A stretch of 64,000 bases of DNA, from assembly GCF_900114765.1 (NCBI RefSeq), contig NZ_FOUD01000021.1, positions 33,635 through 97,634 on the forward strand. Reading direction: 5' to 3'. Shown here one piece after another: positions 37,359 to 46,721 of the stretch. Origin of the DNA: Halopseudomonas pachastrellae (GTDB lineage: Bacteria; Pseudomonadota; Gammaproteobacteria; Pseudomonadales; Pseudomonadaceae). Below the pieces are notes generated by a model. The model did not search any database, was not told the origin of the DNA, and saw only the letters and a program-made list of their open reading frames with translations. Position 1 is the first letter of the stretch, and every line of letters starts with the position of its first letter. A program made the position numbers and the translations under genes.

Positions 37359-38393
37359 ATGACTGACCGCCTGACGCTCACCCGCCCGGATGACTGGCAT
37401 ATTCACCTGCGCGACGGCGCCATGCTGCAACACACGGTGCCCGATGCCGCCCGCAGCTTTGGCCGCGCCATCATCATGCCCAATCTGGTGCCGCCGGTAC
37501 GCGACGCGGCCGAGGCGGCAGGCTACCGTGAGCGTATTCTCGCTGCCCGTCCAGCCGGTTCCCAGTTTGAGCCGCTTATGGTGCTGTACCTGACCGATCA
37601 GACCTCTCCTGAGGTCATTCGCCAGGCCAAGGCCAGCGGTCAGGTCGTCGCCGCCAAGCTCTACCCGGCAGGCGCCACCACCAATTCGCAGTCTGGCGTC
37701 ACCGCGCTGGAAAACATCTACCCCGCGCTAGAAGCGATGGCCGAGGTCGGCATGCTGCTGCTGGTGCACGGCGAGGTCACCCACGCCGAGGTAGATATCT
37801 TTGATCGGGAAAAAGCCTTTATCGACCAGCAGCTGGTCAAGGTAGTAGAGCGCTTCCCTACCATCAAAGTGGTGTTTGAGCACATTACCACCGGCGATGC
37901 GGTCAGCTTTGTTCAGCAGGCGTCCGACAACGTTGCCGCGACCATCACCGCCCACCACCTGATGTTCAACCGCAACCACATGCTGGTAGGCGGCATTCGC
38001 CCGCACCTGTTCTGTCTGCCGGTGCTCAAGCGTCAGACGCACCAGCAGGCACTGCGCGAAGCGGCCATTTCCGGCTCAGGCAAGTTCTTCCTGGGTACCG
38101 ACTCTGCGCCACACGCACGCCATGCCAAGGAAGCAGCCTGCGGCTGTGCCGGTTGCTACACCGCCCACGCGGCCATCGAGCTGTATGCCGAAACCTTTGA
38201 TGAACTCGGCGCGCTGGACAAGCTCGAAGGCTTTGCCAGCCTCCACGGGCCGGACTTCTACGGCCTGCCACGCAACACCGATACCATCACCCTGGTGCGT
38301 GACAGCTGGGCGGTACCGGCAGAGCTGCCCTTCGGCGACCAAGCCGTGGTCCCGCTGCGTGCCGGCGAACACATCCACTGGCGTCTGGCCTGA
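37359..38393 (+). CDS. pyrC: dihydroorotase
   Basis: The 344-residue class II dihydroorotase cyclises carbamoyl-aspartate in pyrimidine synthesis. Metal-binding DWHIHLRDG lies near residue 12, the carboxylated Lys is in AKLYPAG near 100, and VHGEVTH, FEHITT and [14 protein letters not shown] give further ligands. Family length is typical. RNase T follows 26 bp downstream in the same direction. Confidence 0.97.
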   Translation: MTDRLTLTRPDDWHIHLRDGAMLQHTVPDAARSFGRAIIMPNLVPPVRDAAEAAGYRERILAARPAGSQFEPLMVLYLTDQTSPEVIRQAKASGQVVAAKLYPAGATTNSQSGVTALENIYPALEAMAEVGMLLLVHGEVTHAEVDIFDREKAFIDQQLVKVVERFPTIKVVFEHITTGDAVSFVQQASDNVAATITAHHLMFNRNHMLVGGIRPHLFCLPVLKRQTHQQALREAAISGSGKFFLGTDSAPHARHAKEAACGCAGCYTAHAAIELYAETFDELGALDKLEGFASLHGPDFYGLPRNTDTITLVRDSWAVPAELPFGDQAVVPLRAGEHIHWRLA

Positions 38394-38419
38394 TAATCAT
38401 CAACCGTTAAGGAAATACC

Positions 38420-39094
38420 GTGAGCGAGTTCGACTTTGACGATGAAGAACGCGATCCCGTGACCTCGGGCAAGGCCAAATCGCCTCTGGCATACCGTTTT
38501 CGGGGCTTCCTGCCGGTTGTGGTGGACGTGGAAACCGGTGGTTTCAACGCAGCCACCGACGCCCTGCTGGAAATTGCCGCTACCACCATCAACATGGACG
38601 ACGACGGCCTGGTCTACCCGGACCAGACCAGTTTCTTCCGTATCGAGCCCTTTGAGGGCGCGAATATCGAAGCCGCCGCGCTGGAATTTACCGGCATCAA
38701 GCTCGATCACCCGCTGCGTCAGGCGGTGAGCGAAGAGCACGCGCTGGGCGAGATCTTCAAGCAGATCCGCAAGGCCATCAAATCGGCCGGCTGCAAGCGC
38801 GCGGTGCTGGTTGGCCACAACGCGTTCTTTGACCTCGGCTTTCTCAATGCGGCGGTCGCGCGTACCGACCTTAAACGCAACCCCTTCCACCCCTTCTCCT
38901 GCTTTGATACCGCCACACTCGGCGGCCTAGCGTACGGCCAGACCGTGCTGGCCAAGGCCTGCAGCGCAGCCGGCATCGATTTTGATGGCCGCGAAGCGCA
39001 CTCGGCGCGCTACGACACGGAGAAAACCGCAGATCTGTTTTGCACCATCGTCAACCGCTGGCGCGAAATGGGTGGCTGGCCCCCAGTCGAGTAA
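38420..39094 (+). CDS. rnt: ribonuclease T
   Basis: The 224-residue DEDD exonuclease trims 3' ends of tRNA and other stable RNAs. Exo motifs are [11 protein letters not shown] (Exo I), [11 protein letters not shown] (Exo II) and [14 protein letters not shown] (Exo III). The N-terminus has an acidic extension ([11 protein letters not shown]) longer than in E. coli. The start is GTG at 38420 after AAGGAAA. It follows pyrC as in Pseudomonas. Confidence 0.95.
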   Translation: MSEFDFDDEERDPVTSGKAKSPLAYRFRGFLPVVVDVETGGFNAATDALLEIAATTINMDDDGLVYPDQTSFFRIEPFEGANIEAAALEFTGIKLDHPLRQAVSEEHALGEIFKQIRKAIKSAGCKRAVLVGHNAFFDLGFLNAAVARTDLKRNPFHPFSCFDTATLGGLAYGQTVLAKACSAAGIDFDGREAHSARYDTEKTADLFCTIVNRWREMGGWPPVE

Positions 39095-39133
39095 CCGGCA
39101 GACAGCCCACAGCCTGCCTGCGTAGCCCTGCAC

Positions 39134-39152
39134 GCTTGCCCGCGTGGCAAGC
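39134..39152 (+). terminator. hairpin after rnt
   Basis: A 7-bp stem (39134-39140 with 39146-39152) and 5-nt loop lies 40 bp past the rnt stop; it has no T-run. Confidence 0.4.
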
Positions 39153-39357
39153 TGGGGTTATGGTCACAATGACAGTGAAATCATCCACTACACTGCAACG
39201 GTAGTCCTGTTCGGCCGTGCGGCAGGACAAGGCCTATTTGTTAACACGTGCTGGTCAGTTCCCGTCCCGCTTGGGGCTTTGCGGAATTTATCTGCCTGTA
39301 GCGTGGTCTACGCCCAGAGGCCGGACCATTGATAATCAGAAAAAGGAGTCATTTCAC

Positions 39358-40326
39358 ATGCGCAAATCCCTTGCCCTGCTGTTCTCAGCCACCATCGGAT
39401 ACGCTTCCCTCAGCGCCACGCCAGTCGCCGCAGAAACCTTCGTGACCATCGGCACCGGTGGCCAGACCGGCGTTTATTACGTTGTCGGTCAGTCGGTCTG
39501 CCGGCTGCTCAACCGCAACAGCGCAGATCACGGCATTCGCTGCAACGCGCCCTCCAGCGGCGGCTCCGTGGCCAACGTCAACGCCATTCGCGGCGGCGAG
39601 ATGAACATGGGTGTTGTGCAGTCGGACATCCAGTACAAGGCCTATGAAGGCGTTCAGAGCTTTGAAGCCGATGGCGCATTCAGCGACATGCGCGCCATGT
39701 TTGCACTGCACGGTGAACCGCTGACCGTGGTTGCACGTAAAGACGCCGACATTGCAAGCGTCACTGACCTCAAGGGCAAGCGCGTCAATATCGGTAACCC
39801 GGGTTCGGGCCAGCGTGACACCATGGATGTGGTGATGGGCGCGCTGGGCTGGACTGTCGATGATCTGGCACTGGCCTCCGAGCTGGGCGCCGCCGAACAG
39901 GCTGCGGCCCTGGGCGACAACAACATTGACGCCATGGTTTACGTAGTCGGTCACCCGAACGGTTCGATCCAGGAAGCAACCACCACCGTTGACTCCAACC
40001 TGGTATCGGTATCCGGCCCGGAAATTGATCAACTGATCAGCGAGCGCCCCTACTACGCCAAGGCCATCATTCCCGGCGGCCTGTACCGCGGCAACGATAA
40101 CGACACCGAAACCTTTGGTGTGCGCGCCACCCTGGTTGCCTCCACTGCGACCGACGAAGAAACCGTGTACCAGACTGTGAAGGCGGTGTTCGAGAACTTC
40201 GACCGCTTCAAGCGCCTGCACCCGGCCTTCGCCACCCTCAAGGAAGAGGAAATGATCAAGGAAGGTCTGTCCGCACCGCTGCACGACGGCGCGATCCGCT
40301 ACTACAAGGAACGCGGCTGGATGTAA
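39358..40326 (+). CDS. TAXI-family TRAP transporter solute-binding protein
   Basis: The 322-residue protein has a signal peptide (cleavage near PVAAET) and TAXI motifs: FVTIGTGGQTGVYYVVGQSVC, GSVANVNAIRGGEMNMGVVQSD and LKGKRVNIGNPGSGQRDTMDVV. It captures a substrate in the periplasm for the fused permease encoded downstream; TAXI ligands are often glutamate-like or other carboxylates and cannot be assigned here. The ATG at 39358 follows AAAAAGGAGT. An intrinsic terminator after its stop likely keeps binding-protein message in excess over permease. Confidence 0.93.
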   Translation: MRKSLALLFSATIGYASLSATPVAAETFVTIGTGGQTGVYYVVGQSVCRLLNRNSADHGIRCNAPSSGGSVANVNAIRGGEMNMGVVQSDIQYKAYEGVQSFEADGAFSDMRAMFALHGEPLTVVARKDADIASVTDLKGKRVNIGNPGSGQRDTMDVVMGALGWTVDDLALASELGAAEQAAALGDNNIDAMVYVVGHPNGSIQEATTTVDSNLVSVSGPEIDQLISERPYYAKAIIPGGLYRGNDNDTETFGVRATLVASTATDEETVYQTVKAVFENFDRFKRLHPAFATLKEEEMIKEGLSAPLHDGAIRYYKERGWM

Positions 40327-40331
40327 CAACC

Positions 40332-40358
40332 AAAAAGGGGCCTTTGAGGCCCCTTTTT
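40332..40358 (+). terminator. terminator between TAXI protein and permease
   Basis: A perfect 11-bp stem (40332-40342 with 40348-40358), 5-nt loop, ends in TTTTT. It starts 6 bp after the stop codon and probably lets only part of the transcription reach the permease gene. Confidence 0.85.
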
Positions 40359-40479
40359 GCTTTCGCTCTAGCGTCCCCTTTTTGCATTGCATCGCGGCTC
40401 CACAAGAGACGCTTGCACAGGCAGCACTATCAGCGCTGCCACAGGATAAAACACCAATAATCAGGAGAAGCGCGCAGCC

Positions 40480-43071
40480 ATGAGCCAGACAAGCGACGCC
40501 AATGATCTGAATACCGAACTTGAAGACCTGGTAGCAACCAGCGATACCGGTGCGCGCAAGCCAACCGGCGCAGCGCGCAAGCTGCTGCTCAGCGTAGCTG
40601 CGGCCTGGTCGCTGTTTCAGTTGTGGATCGCCTCGCCCCTACCCTTCATGGTGGGCTTCGGCGTGTTCAACAGCACCGAGTCACGCTCGATCCACCTGGC
40701 ATTCGCCGTGTTTCTGGGCTTTATGGCCTACCCCGCGTTCAAGCGCTCCCCGCGGGACTACATCCCCGTCATTGACTGGATTTTGGCCGTTGTAGCCGCG
40801 TTTTGCGCCGCGTACCTGTATATCTTTTACACCGATCTGGCTGCCCGACCCGGGCGTCCGATTACCCAGGATGTGATCGTCGCCGTCATCGGACTGGTGC
40901 TGCTGCTTGAGGCTACCCGCCGCGCCCTTGGGCCGCCGCTGATGATCGTGGCCCTGGTATTTATCGTCTATTCCATGGCCGGGCCCTGGATGCCCGGCAT
41001 TTTGGCCCACCGGGGTGTCAGCCTTGAATCGCTGATCAACCATCAGTGGCTGACCACCCAGGGCGTATTTGGTATCGCCTTGGGCGTTTCTACCAGCTTC
41101 GTATTTCTGTTCGTGCTGTTCGGCTCGCTGCTCGACAAGGCCGGTGCCGGCAACTATTTCATCAAGGTGGCGTTTTCGCTGCTGGGCCACTACCGCGGCG
41201 GACCCGCCAAAGCTGCCGTAGTCGCCTCCGGCATGACCGGGCTTATTTCCGGCTCATCCATCGCTAACACGGTTACCACCGGCACCTTCACCATTCCGAT
41301 GATGAAACGCGTTGGGTTCTCCGCCGAAAAGGCCGGCGCAGTAGAAGTCGCCTCCTCCGTCAACGGCCAGATCATGCCGCCAGTCATGGGTGCGGCAGCC
41401 TTTTTGATGGTTGAGTACGTAGGCATTTCCTACGTTGAGGTGATCAAGCATGCCTTTTTGCCTGCGCTGATTTCCTATATCGCGCTGGTCTACATCGTGC
41501 ACCTGGAGGCGGTAAAGGCAGGCATGAAGGGCCTGCAAAGCAGCAACCCGCAACGTCCGCTCCTGCGTAAGGTGCTCGGTTTTATGACCGGGCTGATTCT
41601 GCTGATGGCGCTTTCCTTCGCGGTCTACTACGGCCTTGGCTGGCTAAAACCACTACTTGGTGACGCCGCCGGCTGGGTTATCGGCGCAGCGCTCGGTGCG
41701 GTGTATATCGGCCTGCTGAAGGTGGGGGCACGCTACCCCGAACTGGAGATGGATGACCCGGACGCACCGGTCGTCAGCCTGCCGCAGACCAAGCCCACCG
41801 TCATGTCAGGGCTACACTTTATTTTGCCGGTGATCGTGCTGATATGGTGTCTGATGGTAGAGCGCCTGTCGCCCGGCCTGTCGGCCTTTTGGGCCACGGT
41901 GCTAATGATCGTCATCATCATTACCCAGCGCCCGCTGATGGCGCTGTTCCGTGGTCAGGGTGAGGCCGGCGCCGCCGTCATTAAGGGCCTGGATGACCTT
42001 TGGCAGGGCCTGATCGCAGGCGCGCGCAACATGATCGGTATCGGCATCGCCACCGCGACGGCCGGCATCATCGTTGGCGCCGTCTCGCAGACCGGCGTGG
42101 GCCTGGTGCTGGCTGATCTGGTCGAAATCCTGTCGATGGGCAATCTGCTGCTGATGCTGGTACTGACCGCCGTGCTCAGCCTGATTCTGGGCATGGGCCT
42201 GCCGACCACCGCCAACTACATCGTGGTGTCGGCGCTGCTGGCACCGGTGATCGTCACTCTGGGCCAGCAAAGCGGCTTGCTGGTGCCGCTGATTGCCGTG
42301 CATCTGTTCGTATTCTATTTCGGCATCATGGCGGACGTTACCCCGCCCGTCGGCCTGGCTTCCTTCGCTGCGGCAGCGGTGTCAGGCGGCGATCCGATCC
42401 GCACCGGCTTTCAGGCGTTCTACTACAGCCTGCGGACAGCGGCTCTGCCCTTCCTGTTTATCTTCAACACCGATCTGCTGCTGATCGATGTCGACTTTAT
42501 GCATGGCTTGCTGATCTTTGCCGTCGCGACCCTGGCCATGCTGATCTTTGCCGCCGCGACTCAGGGCTGGCTGGTCGTGAAAAGCCGCTGGTACGAGAGT
42601 CTGCTGCTGTTGCTGGTCGCGTTTACCCTGTTCCGCCCCGGTTTCTGGATGGATATGGTGCACGACCCCTATCGCAGCGTGCCACCAGCGCAAATTGAAC
42701 AGGTACTGGAGCGGGTGGATGCCGGCAGCAATCTGCGTATCCAGGTCGACGGCGAAGACGATATCGGACAGCCGCGCACCTTCTTTGTACTGGTGCCGGT
42801 GCCCGAAGGCAGCTCCGGCAGCGAGCGTCTGGACAAACTCGGCCTGCTGCTGATGCAGGACGGTGATCGCACCCTTGTCGACATGGTGACCTACGGCAGC
42901 CCAGCGGCTGACCTGGGCTTTGACTTTGACCAGGAAATTGTCGAAATCCTGGCCCCGGTTGATCGCTGGGCCAAGGAATGGATGTGGATACCCGGCCTGG
43001 CGGTGCTGCTGCTGGTGATCGGACTGCAATGGCGTCGGCGGCCTGCCGATGGCGCACAAGCGAGGGCCTGA
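40480..43071 (+). CDS. fused TRAP transporter permease (DctQ-DctM) with C-terminal DUF3394-like region
   Basis: The 863-residue membrane protein joins the small 4-helix and large 12-helix TRAP permease parts. Conserved loops include SGLIS-like GMTGLISGSSIANTVTTG, VNGQIMPPVMGAAAF and GMGLPTTANYIVVSALLAP. The last 150 residues form a soluble region between helices (VPPAQIEQVLERVDAGSNLRI..., PAADLGFDFDQEIVEIL) ahead of a final helix, resembling the DUF3394 extension of TAXI permeases. Transport is driven by an ion gradient. The universal stress protein gene starts 2 bp after its stop. Confidence 0.93.
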   Translation: MSQTSDANDLNTELEDLVATSDTGARKPTGAARKLLLSVAAAWSLFQLWIASPLPFMVGFGVFNSTESRSIHLAFAVFLGFMAYPAFKRSPRDYIPVIDWILAVVAAFCAAYLYIFYTDLAARPGRPITQDVIVAVIGLVLLLEATRRALGPPLMIVALVFIVYSMAGPWMPGILAHRGVSLESLINHQWLTTQGVFGIALGVSTSFVFLFVLFGSLLDKAGAGNYFIKVAFSLLGHYRGGPAKAAVVASGMTGLISGSSIANTVTTGTFTIPMMKRVGFSAEKAGAVEVASSVNGQIMPPVMGAAAFLMVEYVGISYVEVIKHAFLPALISYIALVYIVHLEAVKAGMKGLQSSNPQRPLLRKVLGFMTGLILLMALSFAVYYGLGWLKPLLGDAAGWVIGAALGAVYIGLLKVGARYPELEMDDPDAPVVSLPQTKPTVMSGLHFILPVIVLIWCLMVERLSPGLSAFWATVLMIVIIITQRPLMALFRGQGEAGAAVIKGLDDLWQGLIAGARNMIGIGIATATAGIIVGAVSQTGVGLVLADLVEILSMGNLLLMLVLTAVLSLILGMGLPTTANYIVVSALLAPVIVTLGQQSGLLVPLIAVHLFVFYFGIMADVTPPVGLASFAAAAVSGGDPIRTGFQAFYYSLRTAALPFLFIFNTDLLLIDVDFMHGLLIFAVATLAMLIFAAATQGWLVVKSRWYESLLLLLVAFTLFRPGFWMDMVHDPYRSVPPAQIEQVLERVDAGSNLRIQVDGEDDIGQPRTFFVLVPVPEGSSGSERLDKLGLLLMQDGDRTLVDMVTYGSPAADLGFDFDQEIVEILAPVDRWAKEWMWIPGLAVLLLVIGLQWRRRPADGAQARA

Positions 43072-43073
43072 GC

Positions 43074-43502
43074 ATGTACAACAAGATCCTGCTGCCAATT
43101 GATCTGAACCACAAACAGTCGTGGGACAAGGCACTGCCCACGGCGCTCAACTTTTGCCAAACCTACAACGCCTCTCTGCACATCATCACCGTGCTGCCGG
43201 ACTTCGGGTTGCCGCTGGTGGGCGGATTCTTCCCCCGCGAGTACGCCGAGAAGGCAAAAAAAGCCATCAGCGGTGACCTCAAGGCCTTTGTGGCGGAGCA
43301 GGTACCCAAGGGCGTCAAGGTGCAGCGCATCGTGGCCGACGGTAAGGCCTACGAGGCCATCCTGCGTGTCGCCAAGAAGCTCGATGTTGACCTGATCGTC
43401 ATGGCATCGCACAAACGCAAGCGGCTGGAAGACTATCTGCTGGGTACCAACGCGCTGCGCGTCGTGCAGCAGTCTCGGCGCTCGGTCATGATCGTTCGCT
43501 GA
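43074..43502 (+). CDS. universal stress protein (TeaD-like)
   Basis: The 142-residue UspA-fold protein has KILLPIDLNHKQSW at the start and the nucleotide-binding end DLIVMASHKRKRLEDYLLGTNALRVVQQS with the G-X2-9-G-S/T-like loop altered (LLGTNALRV). UspA proteins next to TRAP permeases, such as TeaD, bind ATP and modulate transport. The 2-bp gap to the permease stop indicates a shared operon. Confidence 0.9.
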   Translation: MYNKILLPIDLNHKQSWDKALPTALNFCQTYNASLHIITVLPDFGLPLVGGFFPREYAEKAKKAISGDLKAFVAEQVPKGVKVQRIVADGKAYEAILRVAKKLDVDLIVMASHKRKRLEDYLLGTNALRVVQQSRRSVMIVR

Positions 43503-43530
43503 TAAGCCAGGCAGCAATCTCCCGGATGGC

Positions 43531-43546
43531 TGGCATGTATCCTGCT
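43531..43546 (+). promoter_or_regulatory. sigma-54 promoter of the nasA unit
   Basis: TGGCATG at 43531-43537 and CTGCT at 43542-43546 match the sigma-54 consensus; GG and GC are exactly 10 bases apart. The expected start of transcription is about 43557, right before the leader hairpin. Confidence 0.75.
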
Positions 43547-43556
43547 TGCTCTCAGG

Positions 43557-43650
43557 CAGGCGGCCGCAGTGACAGGGCCGTTACATAGACAATGGCGTCT
43601 CCCCCAGCCCGACTCAGGTCGGTTGCCGGGGGCGGCGCTTTTTTTTATGC
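43557..43650 (+). promoter_or_regulatory. nasA leader RNA, candidate ANTAR (NasT) antitermination site
   Basis: The leader has a small hairpin (stem 43561-43565 with 43576-43580, loop containing AGTGAC) followed by a long terminator hairpin ending in eight T. Known nas leaders use a two-hairpin element bound by NasT-type ANTAR proteins to prevent termination when nitrate is present. The hexamer has A at 1 and G at 4, as reported for ANTAR loops, but pairing right below it is poor, so the exact structure is uncertain. Confidence 0.6.
43594..43646 (+). terminator. regulated terminator in the nasA leader
   Basis: Stems 43601-43605 with 43628-43632 and 43609-43613 with 43618-43622 (TCAG loop), plus outer GCG/CGC pairing, are followed by T8 at 43639-43646. 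It lies 62 bp before nasA, so full-length message needs read-through. Confidence 0.8.
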
Positions 43651-43708
43651 CTGAAACACAGCCTGGACGCGGCGCTGCGCCCCGTTCCGGCGAGCAAAGG
43701 ACAACAGC

Positions 43709-44920
43709 ATGCACAGCAGTTTCTGGAAAGCCGGCCACACACCAACCCTCTTTTCTGCCTTTTTGTACTTCGACCTGAGCTTCATGGTCTGGTACCTGCT
43801 TGGCCCTCTTGCGGTGCAGATTGCCACCGACTTGGACCTGAGCGCACAGGAACGGGGCATCATGGTGGCCACACCCATTCTTGCCGGCGCCCTGTTGCGC
43901 CTGCTGCTGGGGTTCATGGCGGATCGGCTCTCGCCCAAAACCGCAGGCATCATTGGCCAGACCGTTGTTATTGTCACCCTGCTTGCCGCCTGGCAGTTAG
44001 GGGTCACCAGCTACGAGTACACTCTGATGCTGGGGCTGGGCCTGGGCTTTGCCGGCGCCTCTTTTGCTGTTGCCTTGCCGCTTGCTTCCCAATGGTATCC
44101 ACCGGAGCACCAGGGCAAGGCGATGGGTATCGCCGGTGCAGGTAATTCAGGCACCGTGCTGGCAGCCATTTTTGCCCCGGGGCTGGCCCACCTGTTTGGC
44201 TGGCAGAATGTGTTCGGCCTGGCGCTGATTCCACTCAGTATCACTCTGATCGTCTTTATGCTGCTGGCACGCAACGCGCCGAGTCGCCCTGCCCCCAAGG
44301 CGCTGGCGGACTATGCCCACGCGCTGCGCGACGTCGACAGCTGGTGGTTCATGTTTTTCTACAGTGTGACCTTTGGCGGGTTCATTGGTCTGGCCAGCGC
44401 ATTGCCCGGCTACTTCAGTGACCAGTACGAGTTGAACCCGGTGACAGCTGGCTATTATACCGCCGCCTGCGTCATGGCTGGCAGCCTGATGCGCCCGCTT
44501 GGCGGTGCCCTGGCCGACCGCATTGGCGGTATCCGCGCACTGCTGTACATGTACGGTATTGCTGCTGTCTGCATTGCCGTGGTGGGTTTCAATCTGCCCA
44601 GCTCTTGGGCCGCCCTGGCGTTCTTCGTCGCGGCCATGCTGGGCTTGGGTACCGGCAATGGAGCCGTCTTTCAACTGGTTCCCCAGCGCTTCTTTCGCGA
44701 GATCGGCGTCATGACCGGGCTGATCGGCATGGCCGGCGGTGTTGGCGGATTTATCCTGGCCGCCGGACTCGGCACCATCAAGCAGCACACCGGCGACTAT
44801 CAGCTCGGCCTGTGGTTGTTTGCCTTGCTGGGACTGCTGGCCTGGGTTGGGTTGTACAACGTCAAGCGCCGCTGGCGCACTACCTGGGGTTCCTCCAGCC
44901 TGTCCTCTGCCCGGATCTGA
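43709..44920 (+). CDS. nasA: nitrate/nitrite transporter (NNP family)
   Basis: The 403-residue 12-helix carrier is of the nitrate-nitrite porter type: FMVWYLLGPLAVQIATDL near helix 1, GFAGASFAVALPLASQWYPPEHQG (the nitrate signature region) and later GTGNGAVFQLVPQRF. It imports nitrate for assimilation. It heads a unit with a phosphatase/kinase gene 3 bp downstream, behind a sigma-54 promoter and a terminator leader, so expression needs nitrogen limitation and probably nitrate. Confidence 0.93.
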   Translation: MHSSFWKAGHTPTLFSAFLYFDLSFMVWYLLGPLAVQIATDLDLSAQERGIMVATPILAGALLRLLLGFMADRLSPKTAGIIGQTVVIVTLLAAWQLGVTSYEYTLMLGLGLGFAGASFAVALPLASQWYPPEHQGKAMGIAGAGNSGTVLAAIFAPGLAHLFGWQNVFGLALIPLSITLIVFMLLARNAPSRPAPKALADYAHALRDVDSWWFMFFYSVTFGGFIGLASALPGYFSDQYELNPVTAGYYTAACVMAGSLMRPLGGALADRIGGIRALLYMYGIAAVCIAVVGFNLPSSWAALAFFVAAMLGLGTGNGAVFQLVPQRFFREIGVMTGLIGMAGGVGGFILAAGLGTIKQHTGDYQLGLWLFALLGLLAWVGLYNVKRRWRTTWGSSSLSSARI

Positions 44921-44923
44921 GCC

Positions 44924-46591
44924 ATGGCGCTGCAACTGAGTATCAGCGAAGCCAGCGATACAGGGCCACGCCAGCACAATCAGGACGCCATCCGGGTGGT
45001 CACACCAGCCGCCCAGCTGGCTGCCAGCAAGGGGCATCTGCTGGCGCTGGCCGACGGCGTCAGCCAATGCGCCGACGGTGCACTGGCTGCCCAGGCCACG
45101 CTGCAGGCGCTGGCGCTGGACTACTACGCCACACCGGAAACCTGGGCGGTGCCTCAGGCGCTGGACAGGCTGCTGACGGCCCACAACCGCTGGCTGCGCG
45201 CCAATGGCGGTGGCCAACCCCTGCTGACCACGCTCACCGCGCTGGTGCTGCGCGGGCGTCGTTATTTCCTTGCCCATGTCGGTGACTGCCGGGCCTACCT
45301 GCTGCGCGACGGCCAGCTGCGCAAGCTGACCCAGGATCACGTCTGGGAGCATCCGGGCATGGACCATGTGCTCAAGCGGGCCATGGGCCTGGACGAACAT
45401 CTGCTGATCGATTACAGCGACGGCGCCCTGCACCTGCACGATCAACTGCTGATTGTCAGCGACGGCGTCTGGGCGACGCTGAATGACGCAGACCTTCTTG
45501 CCTGCCTGCTGCAGGCGCCCTTTGAACAACGCTGCCAGCAGTTGCTCAAACTCGCCTTGCAACGGGGCAGCCAGGATAACGCGAGCGCCCTTCTGGTCAG
45601 AGTTGACGCACTGCCCGACGGCACGCTGGGCGAAGCCCTGGCCCCGCTGGATGAACGTGCGCTGCCGCCGCGTCTGCATGCAGGCAAGGCGTTCGAGGGC
45701 TGGGATCTGGTCGGCCTGCGCGCCGAATCGCGTCAATCGATGGTTTACCGGGTGCGCGACCCGCTGCAGCAAACCTGGCTGCTGAAAACCCTGCCACCGG
45801 CCTTGCAAAACGATGACGCTGCACGCCAGGCACTGGTGCTGGAGGAATGGTTCATGCGCCGCGTCGCGGGTGACTTTGTCCCTGAGCTCCATCCACTGCC
45901 GCAGCGTCGACACCTGTACTACGTGATGCGCGAGTACCCGGGGCAGACGCTTGAAGAGCACAAGCGTCAACACGGGCTGTTGAGCATCTCCGCCTGTCGC
46001 ACCCTGGCCGCGCAGTTGCTGCGTGCGATAGGCAAGCTGCATCAGCGCAACCTGATTCACTGCGACATCAAACCGGATAATTTGCTGCTGGGCGACGATG
46101 AGCGCCTGCGCCTGCTCGACTTTGGCCTGTGCTATTGCCCCGGCCTGTCTACCGCCAGCCGAGTAAGCGCCGCTGGTACACCCAGCTATATGGCACCCGA
46201 AACCCTCGGCGGCGCTGCCCCCACCCCGGCGCAGGACATCTACGCCTGCGGCGTGACCCTCTACTATCTGCTGACCGGGCATTACCCCTACGGCGAAGTC
46301 GAGGCATTTCAACGGCCACAGTTCTACCAGCCGACGCCAGCCAGTCGCTATCGCCCCGATATACCACCCTGGCTGGATGATCTGCTGTTGCGCGCGGTGG
46401 CTGTCGACCCCGGCAAACGGCTGGAAACGGCAGAGCAATGGCTGCTGGAAATGGATGAGGGTGAGCAGCGCCCCTTGATCAGCCGTTCCCAACCCTTGCT
46501 GGAACGGCACCCCGTGCTCTTCTGGCGTTGGGTCGCCGCCGCCTCTCTGGTGGCCAACATGGTCCTGCTGGTGCAGTGGCTATCCTCGTAA
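44924..46591 (+). CDS. bifunctional PP2C phosphatase / Ser-Thr kinase, membrane-anchored
   Basis: The 555-residue protein fuses a PP2C-type phosphatase (about 1-230: ALADGVSQCADGALAA, GDCRAYLLRDG, IVSDGVWATLND, SQDNASALLV) to a Ser/Thr kinase (about 260-525: KTLP with the ATP Lys, LIHCDIKPDNLLL catalytic loop, LLDFGLC, GTPSYMAPE) and ends in one membrane helix. The catalytic loop has HCD rather than HRD. Its homologue (PA1782) sits in the same place in P. aeruginosa. It presumably adjusts nitrate uptake or reduction by phosphorylation; target unknown. Confidence 0.92.
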   Translation: MALQLSISEASDTGPRQHNQDAIRVVTPAAQLAASKGHLLALADGVSQCADGALAAQATLQALALDYYATPETWAVPQALDRLLTAHNRWLRANGGGQPLLTTLTALVLRGRRYFLAHVGDCRAYLLRDGQLRKLTQDHVWEHPGMDHVLKRAMGLDEHLLIDYSDGALHLHDQLLIVSDGVWATLNDADLLACLLQAPFEQRCQQLLKLALQRGSQDNASALLVRVDALPDGTLGEALAPLDERALPPRLHAGKAFEGWDLVGLRAESRQSMVYRVRDPLQQTWLLKTLPPALQNDDAARQALVLEEWFMRRVAGDFVPELHPLPQRRHLYYVMREYPGQTLEEHKRQHGLLSISACRTLAAQLLRAIGKLHQRNLIHCDIKPDNLLLGDDERLRLLDFGLCYCPGLSTASRVSAAGTPSYMAPETLGGAAPTPAQDIYACGVTLYYLLTGHYPYGEVEAFQRPQFYQPTPASRYRPDIPPWLDDLLLRAVAVDPGKRLETAEQWLLEMDEGEQRPLISRSQPLLERHPVLFWRWVAAASLVANMVLLVQWLSS

Positions 46592-46695
46592 AGCGCCCCA
46601 AGCCGGTGCGCTCACGCTGCATGCTTGTGCATCAATACCTATAATCGGGATTAAACAACAGCTTCATGGCACTGATTTAAAAGACAAACTAAAGA

Positions 46696-46711
46696 TGGCA
46701 TAAGATCTGCT
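46696..46711 (+). promoter_or_regulatory. sigma-54 promoter of the nitrate reductase unit
   Basis: TGGCATA at 46696-46702 and CTGCT at 46707-46711 have the GG-N10-GC spacing and nearly the same bases as the promoter before nasA. Expected transcription start about 46722. Confidence 0.75.
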
Positions 46712-46721
46712 TTAGAAGAGT

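Noticed and set aside
44147..46510. Long minus-strand frame opposite nasA and the kinase gene
   Set aside because: Gln/His-rich low-complexity translation typical of antisense frames of high-GC genes; the sense proteins have clear motifs.
46667..46683. TGGCAC start of a second sigma-54 site before the nitrate reductase unit
   Set aside because: No GC pair at the required spacing; the site at 46696 fits fully.
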